DNA from: Nostoc edaphicum CCNP1411 | GTDB lineage: Bacteria; Cyanobacteriota; Cyanobacteriia; Cyanobacteriales; Nostocaceae | DNA: 64,000 bases | NCBI RefSeq assembly: GCF_014023275.1 | Contig: NZ_CP054698.1 | Location: forward strand, 806,001-870,000 | Direction of reading: 5' to 3' | Part shown: positions 45,913 through 54,336 of the stretch, piece by piece | How the letters are laid out: the number at the start of each line of letters is the position of its first letter | Numbering within the stretch: position 1 is the first letter of the stretch | The notes under the pieces: model-generated | What the model was told of the DNA's origin: nothing | The model's database searches: none | What the model saw: the letters and a program-made list of their open reading frames with translations, nothing else | Program-made: the position numbers and the translations under genes

Positions 45913-48362
45913 AATTCAGTCTCGGTAGTTGCCGTTTGCGCCTCAATTGCATCACGATCATCATCTGGTGAAGCGATGAAATCATATAGATCTACAACAT
46001 CTCGCCAAATAGTCTCAAAAAGTGGATAGTCTGATTTGTCATACTCAAGCGCCCCATCGTCATATATCCACGGCGCTAAATTACCTTTATTCTTTGAATC
46101 TTTCGGCTGACACCAAGCTTCTTCAAACTGCTCTTGTAAATCCAAATTTTGTTTGTCTTGCTTGAGTCGGACTCGAAAATAACGATAGTTGAGAATAGCA
46201 GTTTGTTTACCTCGTTCTAATAAACTCCGAATTTGGTAAAGTTGCGACTTGGGAAATTTGGCGTTTTTCAAAGCTTCTATTACGCTGATTAAGCCTCCTA
46301 ATTCATGTAAGGTGTAGGGAGCCGCATAAAGCTTTAACTTAGGTCTTAAGTTTTTTATCAATGCCTGTCTACGAAATTCCTTAATGTCAGATGAAATCAT
46401 GGTGACAGATTTCATAGTTAAAAAATCTACTGTCCCACTACAATATCCAGCTTTTTTTAACTTTTTGGCACGGTCTTTAGCTGATTTAAGTAACTGTTCT
46501 GTCAAGTCTTTGGCGTAGTATATGGGGGTATTGTATGCTGTAATTAACATACCAATTGAGGTGCTTAGTTGACATTGAGAAGGTGAAGCTTCCGTAGGTT
46601 TGTAACGATGACACCTTTTCAAGTCAACTGGTTTATTGTCTTGCTTGATTTTATAATCACCAATTATTTTTTCACTTTCTGCGCTTTCTCCCAATGGCAC
46701 TTTTTTGAGGAGAATTTCTTCAAATTTCTCTCCAATATTTTTAGCGATCGCCAATGCCTTATTAGCTGGTACAATCAAGATAATATCATCACCACCAATG
46801 GTAATTATTTCAAAAGGATGCACTAAAGCGCCGTTTCCTAGTGTTGATTCCTCATCATTAAAATTTTGCAATTTATGAGGATGCAGATTCTCTGCTAATG
46901 CTTGATAAACTGCATACTCCGTCGCTAATCCTACATCTCTACTAAACTCCTGATACTTTTGTGGAGTCCGAATTTTTTGTATATAACCGCCCATATTGTT
47001 GCCATCGGCATAAATATAAGCAACAAAACCTTTACTAGCATTAGCAATATGACTAAGGTTTTGAGCGATTTCAATGTCATCAGCTTTTAAAGCGGCATAA
47101 TATTTTTGTTGTAAACTGGGATTCTTTTCGAGAAAGCGATTGTATCTATTTGCCCAGCTTTCAATTATGCCTCGTTCCCATTTTAGTTGAGATTCTCTAT
47201 ACCATTCAGGAATTTCAGGTGAACCTTTTTTTGCTCTGTTTCCAACCAGATGTTTACGAGCCAAAGCCTCAGAAAAATGAGATTCTCGAGGCAGTTTTGG
47301 TGGCTGTACAATCATCACTAACGACCTGCGATCGCTTCCATCACGCATCAAGTATGGATGAGTTTCAAACATGGGAGGATAGCGACGACTGGGGCGAGAG
47401 TGACTACTGCAACGTTGATTAAGGCTACTAGAAAAGTCTTGACCATAACCACTGCGACGTTGATTAAATAGAATTGTCAATTTTGTTGTTATTTCATTAA
47501 AACTCTTGCGGTCTGCGAAAGCATCCTCAATAGATATAGCTAAATTAGTACATCTTTCTTGTTTAGCATTTTCTATATTATTCTCTATATTGCCAAAGTA
47601 AGCTTGAACTAGTGGTTCTTTATATTTCTGATGATACCAATCTAGCCAAAGTGTATTTTCAATCGGCTCTCGGAGTAAGCCAAAGCGAATTTCTAGAAGT
47701 CTAAATGTATCTCCTACTGCACAAGAATTAGCTGTTAAAGTTTCTGAAGTATAGCGTTTTTCAATAGCATTAGCTAAATCATCAACAAATGCAGGCGGAC
47801 AAAATGCCAGAATCTTGCCGCCTGTTGAATAAATAATAAGTTCAGGAATCAGAACTTCAGATAAATTGATATCTTCGTAAAAATTTTCATTTAGCCATGC
47901 TCTAACTTCGCTACACTGAGCATTATAAAGATTAGGATTATGTGAAGCTTCGTAATTATAGTTAAAAAACGCACGTAAATCAATCAGATTTATCCTATCT
48001 AACAAGGCAGATGCACCACGAATGTCTTGAATTTTTGACGATTCAAATACATATTGTTTAATCTTAGTTGCACCACCATAAACTAAGCCAATGCGGTTAG
48101 TCTGATTCCATAAAGCAGGATAATTAGTCTTTAATTCATCTAGAGTTTTTGGAAAATAATATTTATCAATGCCTTGCAATTGCTGCACTTGTTCGACAAT
48201 GAGTCGCACTTCTTGTGGTACATCTTCCCCATCCTTCAAAGCCTGTCGCATTTTCTGTAATATTGCCAAATCAAACTTAGGTTTTCGCTCATTACCCCAA
48301 GCTAAACACCAAGCGATCGCAATCATCACAGAACTGCTATTTTCCATGTTACTTGTTTTCAT
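45909..48362 (-). CDS. cas10: Cas10 (type III-D large subunit)
   Basis: About 817 residues. The polymerase/cyclase palm is present: YADGNNMGGYIQKIRTPQKY (about 452) and GGDD (about 523-526) in ITIGGDDIILIVPA, so cyclic oligoadenylate synthesis is plausible. A degenerate first palm is suggested around STGGKILAF. I find no HD dyad in the N-terminal region, so the DNase domain seems absent. ATG 48362 is chosen because AGGAG lies just upstream; a TTG at 48380 would add six residues. First gene of the operon; no recognisable CARF effector follows in this window. Confidence 0.92.
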   Translation of the reverse strand: MKTSNMENSSSVMIAIAWCLAWGNERKPKFDLAILQKMRQALKDGEDVPQEVRLIVEQVQQLQGIDKYYFPKTLDELKTNYPALWNQTNRIGLVYGGATKIKQYVFESSKIQDIRGASALLDRINLIDLRAFFNYNYEASHNPNLYNAQCSEVRAWLNENFYEDINLSEVLIPELIIYSTGGKILAFCPPAFVDDLANAIEKRYTSETLTANSCAVGDTFRLLEIRFGLLREPIENTLWLDWYHQKYKEPLVQAYFGNIENNIENAKQERCTNLAISIEDAFADRKSFNEITTKLTILFNQRRSGYGQDFSSSLNQRCSSHSRPSRRYPPMFETHPYLMRDGSDRRSLVMIVQPPKLPRESHFSEALARKHLVGNRAKKGSPEIPEWYRESQLKWERGIIESWANRYNRFLEKNPSLQQKYYAALKADDIEIAQNLSHIANASKGFVAYIYADGNNMGGYIQKIRTPQKYQEFSRDVGLATEYAVYQALAENLHPHKLQNFNDEESTLGNGALVHPFEIITIGGDDIILIVPANKALAIAKNIGEKFEEILLKKVPLGESAESEKIIGDYKIKQDNKPVDLKRCHRYKPTEASPSQCQLSTSIGMLITAYNTPIYYAKDLTEQLLKSAKDRAKKLKKAGYCSGTVDFLTMKSVTMISSDIKEFRRQALIKNLRPKLKLYAAPYTLHELGGLISVIEALKNAKFPKSQLYQIRSLLERGKQTAILNYRYFRVRLKQDKQNLDLQEQFEEAWCQPKDSKNKGNLAPWIYDDGALEYDKSDYPLFETIWRDVVDLYDFIASPDDDRDAIEAQTATTETEL

Positions 48363-48682
48363 CTCTACATACTCCTGCAATTACCCCTACCCTCAACCCC
48401 AGCAATAACCACCTCATTTACGTAATATCCCTAAATAAAATTAACGCATGAGTAGTATAAGATGCAATGGATTTCTTTTGGTCATCAATTTAGCTGCCTA
48501 AATCAATCATATTGAGAGGCAAATACGTATTTTTAACTTGTATTACTTTTTATTATGATATTTATACTGTTGTCAACAAATATTGATTGGCATTTTATCA
48601 GGCAGAGAGAGTGCGATTAATCTTATGTCATGCTCTCTCTGTACAGTCTCTCTAATTATCAATTAGTAAAGAACTCTTGCTT
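48363..48682. other. Leader/promoter region of the CRISPR operon
   Basis: AT-rich non-coding DNA upstream of cas10, which should contain the operon promoter. No array, leader repeat or operator could be recognised. Confidence 0.5.
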
Positions 48683-48817
48683 AGGGACTTCCAGAAATTA
48701 AATTATTCAATTTTGGAGCGAAGATGATCATTAGATTCTTCCTCCCCTGCTTCCCCTGCGCCCCCTACTTCCCCTGCTTGCCAAAGCGATGGGATATTTT
48801 TTTAGTTGGAAGTCCCT
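48683..48817. repeat. MITE-like element with AGGGACTTCCA termini
   Basis: AGGGACTTCCA (48683-48693) and TGGAAGTCCCT (48807-48817) are perfect inverted repeats 135 bases apart, enclosing a C-rich tract of CTTCCCCTG units. The right end overlaps the stop codon of the EAL-GGDEF gene. Confidence 0.6.
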
Positions 48818-51033
48818 TATTCGGGCAGATTCTCACAATCCATCTGCACCACACAATTTCTTCCTTGTGCTTTTGCCTGGTAGAGTCCCTGGTCAGCAGC
48901 AGCAATTAAGGTTGCAGGAGATAATTGGCTATGAGGAGTGATGGTTGCTACACCAAGACTTAGGGTAATAAATTTACTGACCAATGAATGGGGATGAGGC
49001 ATTTGTAATGCACTAATATTAGTCTGAATATCTCTTGCAACTGCAATAGCCCCTTCGATATCAGTATTCGGCAAAATGACTGCAAACTCTTCTCCACCAT
49101 AACGAGCAACTAAATCAGCAGGGTGTTTAACTGTCTGAGAGATTGCCTTAGCAACCTGTCTGAGCGCATCATCTCCTGCCAGATGTCCATGCGTATCATT
49201 GTAAAGTTTAAAGTAATCGACATCACATAAAATCAAAGATAATGAGCCTTGCTCTCGTGCCAACCATTGCCAGTGTGCATTGAACGTGTCATCAAAACAG
49301 CGTCGATTTCCCACTTGGGTTAGACCATCCGAACAGGCAAGGCGCTGTAATTCCTGGTTTGCTTGTTGTAATTGGTGGTAGAGTTCTGATTGCTGAATAG
49401 CGATCGCAGCTTGACCCGCTAACTGGTTAAACAAGTTAATCTCCGATTGCTGCCATTGTCTGCTGCTACGGCATTGGTGAGCAATCAATAATCCCCACAA
49501 ACGCTCTTGCTGTAAAATAGGCACGACCAGGTTAGCCCGGATTTGCAGACTTCGCAGGAGGTCAATATGACACGGCGATAGTCCCGCAGTTTCAATATCT
49601 GCGATCGCTCTGGTGTTACCTTGTTGATAGTAAGCTGCACGGGTAGATTTAAAGCACGTGTCCATGACGTGAAATCCCAAAATGGACATACACTCTTCTG
49701 CGAAGGATTCTACCGCGACCAAACCACTCCAGTCTTCCTGAAACTGATAGATCAATACTCTATCTACCTTAAATAGTTGTCGCACTTCGGCTGCTGTGGT
49801 TTGCAAAATCTCGTTTAACTCTAATGATTGTCGAATCCGCTGCGTCACAGCCGCGACAATTCGCTCAGACTCGCTTTGGTGTTGGACACGCTGCTCAATC
49901 TGCTGAGAATGTGCGGATGCTACTGTTAAGGCAATCGGATCAAAGCGAGGGGTTGTAGTGACGGGCACTGCACTGGGTTGAGCAATCAAATAGCCTTGAG
50001 CAAGAGTTGCACCTCGTTCTCGCAGCCAGTTCAGTTCCTCAATGCATTCAATTCCTTCAGCAACAGTTTGGATATTTAACTTTTGAGTAATCTCTAGAAG
50101 CTTCTCAGTAATCGAGGCTTTATAAAGGTCTTGATGCACATCTCGAATTAACTCGATGTCCAGCTTGATAAAGTCTGGACGTAACTGATGCAGCAAGTTT
50201 AGGCTGGAATAGCCAGAACCGAGGTCATCAAGGGCGACTAAAAACCCAGCATCCCGGTAGTATTGGAGCAGTGCCTTGAGATGGTCTAAATCTTGAGAAT
50301 TGTCTGACTCCACGACTTCAAAAACAACCCGCTCGTGGGAAATGCCAGCAGTATCAATTGCCTCTACTGTACTACGTAGGCAGAAAACTGGGTCATAAAG
50401 TGACGTTGGTGCAAAATTGATGAAAATGTGCCCACTCACTTGATAGCGGCTGAATTGAGTGATTGTGCTCAGACGAGCAACTTGGTCGAGTTGTGGTAAG
50501 AGTCCGGCTTCGGTGGCTAACTCCAGAATCGGTGCCGGGAGCACTAAATTGCCTTCTTCATCCAGTCCCCGCAAGAGCGATTCATATCCAAAAATCTGCG
50601 ATGTATCGTTAATTGAAACAATTGGTTGAAAGTAACTGGTGAATCGTTCGGTTGCTAGCATTTCAACCAGCCAGTCTGATTGGTTGAACTTAATGAAGCG
50701 TTGTAATGAGGCTATGTCACTAAAATCGTGGAGTTGAGGTTGAATAGTGCCTTGAATAAAAAGGACTTGCGTCTCTTTTAATTCTCTCGGTGCAAGTAGT
50801 TTGGCCAGGTTACGGGCAATTTCTAGAGACTGTCCGGATCTACAGTTCAAACTCAAACCTGGTCGCTCGTGCATCAGTTCATACTCAAGGGCAAACTGTT
50901 GTAAATAGGAGGTGACTTTGTTCAGGGTATGTGGAACGGGAAACCAGAGAAAGAGCCTACCTGCCTCCTTAGTCCGGCAGCGTGCAACATTACGACAAGC
51001 ACAGGTTTTGGAGATAGGACATATTTGGCTCAT
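48817..51033 (-). CDS. EAL - cyanobacteriochrome GAF - GGDEF c-di-GMP enzyme
   Basis: A 738-residue protein. The Cys-rich N-terminus has Cys5, 11, 13 and 19. The EAL domain (about 120-365) has ESLLRG, FEVVESD, ALDDLGSGYSSL, KLDIELIR and TVAEGIE. The GAF domain (about 385-560) has a DTCF motif (Cys460) and PCH (Cys488), exactly 28 apart as in DXCF cyanobacteriochromes that bind a bilin, and ends in ANLVVPIL followed by LWGLLIAHQC. The GGDEF domain (about 572-735) has GGEEF. The inhibitory I-site RxxD reads H-P-A-D. So it probably makes and/or degrades c-di-GMP under blue/green-type light control. Domain order and photochemistry are inference from motifs. Confidence 0.9.
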   Translation of the reverse strand: MSQICPISKTCACRNVARCRTKEAGRLFLWFPVPHTLNKVTSYLQQFALEYELMHERPGLSLNCRSGQSLEIARNLAKLLAPRELKETQVLFIQGTIQPQLHDFSDIASLQRFIKFNQSDWLVEMLATERFTSYFQPIVSINDTSQIFGYESLLRGLDEEGNLVLPAPILELATEAGLLPQLDQVARLSTITQFSRYQVSGHIFINFAPTSLYDPVFCLRSTVEAIDTAGISHERVVFEVVESDNSQDLDHLKALLQYYRDAGFLVALDDLGSGYSSLNLLHQLRPDFIKLDIELIRDVHQDLYKASITEKLLEITQKLNIQTVAEGIECIEELNWLRERGATLAQGYLIAQPSAVPVTTTPRFDPIALTVASAHSQQIEQRVQHQSESERIVAAVTQRIRQSLELNEILQTTAAEVRQLFKVDRVLIYQFQEDWSGLVAVESFAEECMSILGFHVMDTCFKSTRAAYYQQGNTRAIADIETAGLSPCHIDLLRSLQIRANLVVPILQQERLWGLLIAHQCRSSRQWQQSEINLFNQLAGQAAIAIQQSELYHQLQQANQELQRLACSDGLTQVGNRRCFDDTFNAHWQWLAREQGSLSLILCDVDYFKLYNDTHGHLAGDDALRQVAKAISQTVKHPADLVARYGGEEFAVILPNTDIEGAIAVARDIQTNISALQMPHPHSLVSKFITLSLGVATITPHSQLSPATLIAAADQGLYQAKAQGRNCVVQMDCENLPE

Positions 51034-51517
51034 ATAACTAATTTACTTAATCCGATTTATTCTATTATTCCCACTATTTTTACTGTAAAAGATAAACTAC
51101 ACTTCAAATTCATGAAGATTTGATGATTTAATTAAACTAAATAATTTAGCTGATTAGGTGATTCACTAATACCTTTCCAAATCTATACTAAATATTCAAG
51201 TAATTGCTGATATATTTTGTGTGATGAAGCAAACTAATAAAGAGTTAGATGAACAATTTAAATCAAAAAATAAAAGCATAAATCAGTCAAATAAGCAAGA
51301 ACTTTTAGTTGAATTTATTCAGGGTAAATATATATTTATGAAGAAGGAATCCATCTCAATACGGTTCGGTTAAGGTTTTTTGGATAAAAGTTTTAGATCA
51401 CAAATCCGCGATAAATCGCCAGACTGATTATTGTAGAGACGGCGATTCATCGCGTCTCTTGCCTTAACCGAACAGTATTGAAATCTAGCTCACAGTTTTT
51501 AAATCCCTAATCCCTTC
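51034..51517. other. Spacer with a MITE and a doubtful short frame
   Basis: AT-rich region between the EAL-GGDEF gene and a small membrane protein gene. A 49-codon frame (51224-51373) has no ribosome-binding site and runs into a repeat, so I do not call it a gene. The repeat at 51357-51480 is listed separately. Confidence 0.55.
51357..51480. repeat. 124-bp MITE-like element
   Basis: Terminal inverted repeats CAATACGGTTCGGTTAAGG (51357-51375) and CCTTAACCGAACAGTATTG (51462-51480) match at 18 of 19 positions. The interior contains a GTAGAGACGGCGATTCATCG hairpin. Degenerate relatives lie at 35414-35541 and 14085-14240. Confidence 0.8.
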
Positions 51518-51763
51518 TTATACGAACAAAAAGAAAGCAATTAAAATCGCGCTGAGAACAATAGCAAACCCAATAGCATATTCAACTCTGCGACTAAAAA
51601 ATCCCACAGCGGCAATCAAGGCGATCGCTAGCCCGATAATGCCAAAATACTGCTCTTTTTGTAAACTGCGGGCAATTAGTGGATCTGTACTTGGTGAGGG
51701 TGTTTCTTGAATGGTTTTTGGGGAGATATCTGATGCTGGTATTTCTTCCACGAATAAATTCAT
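51518..51763 (-). CDS. Small two-helix membrane protein
   Basis: An 81-residue protein starting MNLFVEEIPASD. The ATG at 51763 has a perfect AGGAGG ribosome-binding site six bases upstream, so the longer frame to 51841 is rejected. Two C-terminal membrane helices (YFGIIGLAIALIAAVGF and YAIGFAIVLSAILIAFFLFV) follow a polar N-terminus. No recognised family. It lies 56 bases downstream of the hybrid kinase segment on the same strand. Confidence 0.72.
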   Translation of the reverse strand: MNLFVEEIPASDISPKTIQETPSPSTDPLIARSLQKEQYFGIIGLAIALIAAVGFFSRRVEYAIGFAIVLSAILIAFFLFV

Positions 51764-51818
51764 AAAATTCCTCCTGTACACATCTGCATTTACGGGGTTT
51801 ATGCAAAGCAGCCGAACC

Positions 51819-54116
51819 TCAGCCATTTCCACTCCTGCCAATCAGAGTTGCAATTGCCTTGACTAACTCTTCTGGTTCGACAGGTTTCGATAGATGCTTT
51901 TTAAAGCCTGATTCGAGTGCTTGTTGCTGGTTGATTTCTCCTGCATAAGCAGTTAAAGCGATCGCCGGAATCTGTTTGGCTTGTTTGGACTGCAATGCCT
52001 TAACTTGGCGCATCAGCATATAGCCATCTGTCTCTGGCATCCCAATATCACTGAGCAGAAAATCTGGTTCTGACTCTGCCAATACTTGCAGTGCTTCTTT
52101 TGCTGATGCCACAGCAGTCACCCTTGCTCCAGCCTGCTCTAGCAGAAATGTATGGAAGTCGCGGGTATCATCGTCGTCATCCACAACTAAGATTTGGATG
52201 CCTGCAAGGATTTCAATCACCGGAGCAGGATTTAATGCAGCAATCTTTATATGTTGTTTTGGGGTTAAATCCTTTTTAATTAGCGGTAGTCTGGCTCTGA
52301 AAATAGATCCTTGCCCTTCACCTAAACTTTCTGCCCAAATCGTGCCGCCATGTAGTTCTATCAAATGACGGACAATTGCTAACCCTAACCCCAAGCCACC
52401 AAATTTTCGGGTTGTCGTGCCATCAGCCTGACGAAAATATTCAAACACATAAGGGAGAAAGTCAGGGCTGATTCCCTTACCTGTGTCGCTGACAGTAATC
52501 TGAGCTTGAGTGTCAACGCGCTCCAGTTGAATATCAATTTTCCCTCCTTCAGGAGTGAATTTAACAGCATTTGATAACAGATTCCAGACAACTTGTTGTA
52601 AACGACTAGAATCACCCAAAACTTGCCCCAAAGAAGCATCCAGCATCGTCTGAATTTGAATATTTTTCGCTTCTGCTGCTAAACGCACTGTCTCCAATCC
52701 TCCCTCAATTACAAGCACTAAGTTAACGGGAAACATATTGAGGTTGAGCTTGCCTTGTAAAATCCGAGAGACATCGAGTAAATCTTCGATTAGTTGAGCT
52801 TGTAATTTAGCATTCCGCTCGATGGTTGCGATCGCTTTCTTCAACCCTGCGGCGTCAAACTCACGAGTCTGTAAGAGTCTCGCCCAGCCAAGAATGGGAT
52901 TTAGAGGCGATCGCAATTCATGGGAAAGCACCGCCAAAAACTCATCTTTAATCCGGTTAGCTCTTTCGGCTTCAGTTCTGGCAGCTTGCTCAAGTTCCAG
53001 GAGGCGATCGCGTTCGGCTTCTGCGACTTTGCGTTCTGTAATATCAATCACTGAGCCAATGTAACCTTTAAACTGACCGTCCATCCCAAACCAGGGATTA
53101 GCCGCATCAATGCAAGAGCGATATTCGCCGTCTTGGCGCCGCAAGCGGTACTCCAAACGGAAAGCCGAATAACTGCTACTAGCTTCCAGAAAAACATTCC
53201 TAACGTCATTGCTATCGTCTGGATGTACAGCATTTAACCAGCCAAATCCCAGACCCGTTTCCTCGTTTTGACCTGTAAAGTCATACCAGCTTTGACTGAG
53301 GTAGGTGCAGTAGCTATCGGTATCTGTTACCCAAACCATGAAGGGGGCATTGTCAGCCATGTTGCGGAATTTTTCTTCGCTTTCCCGAAGGGCTTTTTCT
53401 GCCTGTTTGCGATCGCTAATATCTGTAACAAAAATGCTTACTCCTTCTGCAAAGGGGTAGACGCGATTCTCAAACCAGCGCTGCCAAGCAGGATAAAAGT
53501 ATTCAAACTGAATAACGGTGTGTTGTGCGATCGCCCACTGAACCTGAGTATAAAACTCGCTTTCGACCACATCTGGAAAAACTTCCCAAATGCTTCTACC
53601 TAGTAACTCTTTCTTTGAAAAGCCAACAACTTCTGCTACTCGGTCATTAACAAAGGTATAACGCCACTCTCGATCTAATACAAAAAATTGGTCTTGGATG
53701 CCAGCTAGGACAGTCTCTAGGTGTGCTTTTGCCACCTCAGCTTCAATTCGCAATTCTTGCTCACGTTCCATTGCCTCCTGGCGGAGACGAGCCATTTTTA
53801 GGGCTGCCTCTACCCGCGCCAACAATTCACGGGCAGAAAACGGTTTAATCAAATAATCATCGGCTCCCGCTTCTAAGCCTTCCACCCGCGCCTCTTCCCC
53901 CGCCCGTGCCGACAACAGGATGATTGGAATTTTTTGCGTCTGCGGATCAGATCGTAATTCTTGCAGCAGTCCAAAGCCATCTAATCCAGGCATCATCACA
54001 TCTGTCAGTACTAAGTCTGGGACACGCCCACGAGCAGAATTCAAAGCAGTTAAACCATCTGGCACTGATTCCACCTCATAGTGCTGACTTAATAGCCGCT
54101 TGACATAATCACGCAT
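51819..54116 (-). CDS. Hybrid histidine kinase, downstream half of a split gene (REC-PAS-PAS-HisKA-HATPase-REC)
   Basis: 765 residues from the first ATG after a stop at 54288. Order: a receiver truncated at its start (DVMMPGLDG), two PAS domains (about 115-360), HisKA (SHELRSPLNP), HATPase (NAVKF, GLGLGLAI) and a C-terminal REC (LLSDIGMPETDG). The same frame continues upstream of the ATG and encodes SRARILLADDNLDM, which is the first strand and acidic pocket of the REC. So ATG initiation would damage this receiver. The gene is in frame with the kinase upstream, separated by a single TAG in a repeat tract. Probably once one gene, or read through. Confidence 0.88.
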   Translation of the reverse strand: MRDYVKRLLSQHYEVESVPDGLTALNSARGRVPDLVLTDVMMPGLDGFGLLQELRSDPQTQKIPIILLSARAGEEARVEGLEAGADDYLIKPFSARELLARVEAALKMARLRQEAMEREQELRIEAEVAKAHLETVLAGIQDQFFVLDREWRYTFVNDRVAEVVGFSKKELLGRSIWEVFPDVVESEFYTQVQWAIAQHTVIQFEYFYPAWQRWFENRVYPFAEGVSIFVTDISDRKQAEKALRESEEKFRNMADNAPFMVWVTDTDSYCTYLSQSWYDFTGQNEETGLGFGWLNAVHPDDSNDVRNVFLEASSSYSAFRLEYRLRRQDGEYRSCIDAANPWFGMDGQFKGYIGSVIDITERKVAEAERDRLLELEQAARTEAERANRIKDEFLAVLSHELRSPLNPILGWARLLQTREFDAAGLKKAIATIERNAKLQAQLIEDLLDVSRILQGKLNLNMFPVNLVLVIEGGLETVRLAAEAKNIQIQTMLDASLGQVLGDSSRLQQVVWNLLSNAVKFTPEGGKIDIQLERVDTQAQITVSDTGKGISPDFLPYVFEYFRQADGTTTRKFGGLGLGLAIVRHLIELHGGTIWAESLGEGQGSIFRARLPLIKKDLTPKQHIKIAALNPAPVIEILAGIQILVVDDDDDTRDFHTFLLEQAGARVTAVASAKEALQVLAESEPDFLLSDIGMPETDGYMLMRQVKALQSKQAKQIPAIALTAYAGEINQQQALESGFKKHLSKPVEPEELVKAIATLIGRSGNG

Positions 54117-54162
54117 ATCTAAATTGTCATCAGCCAGAAGAATTCTGGCGCGAGAGGGTGAC

Positions 54163-54336
54163 AGGTGATAGGTGATAGGTGATAGGTAAGATTCTTCTCT
54201 GCCCCCTGCCCCCTGTTCCCTGCCCCCCTGTTCCCTGTTCCCTACTCCCTGCCCCCCCTGCTCCCTGCCCCCCTGCTCCCTGCCCCCCTACTCCCTACTC
54301 CCTGCCCCCCTACTCCCTACTCCCTGCTCCCCTGCC
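54163..54336. repeat. STRR tract splitting the hybrid kinase
   Basis: Heptamer-type units GGTGATA (54165-54185) and CTCCCTGCCCC/CCCTACT types (about 54200-54330). On the coding strand it reads as Gly/Arg/Glu/Gln-rich sequence with one stop codon, TAG at 54290-54288. No other stop interrupts the frame from 56189 to 51819. Confidence 0.9.

Noticed and set aside
48363..48816. CRISPR array expected next to cas10
   Set aside because: No direct repeats with regular spacers; only an inverted-repeat element and C-rich units are present.
51224..51373. 49-codon frame MKQTNKELDEQF...
   Set aside because: No ribosome-binding site and its end lies inside a MITE terminus.
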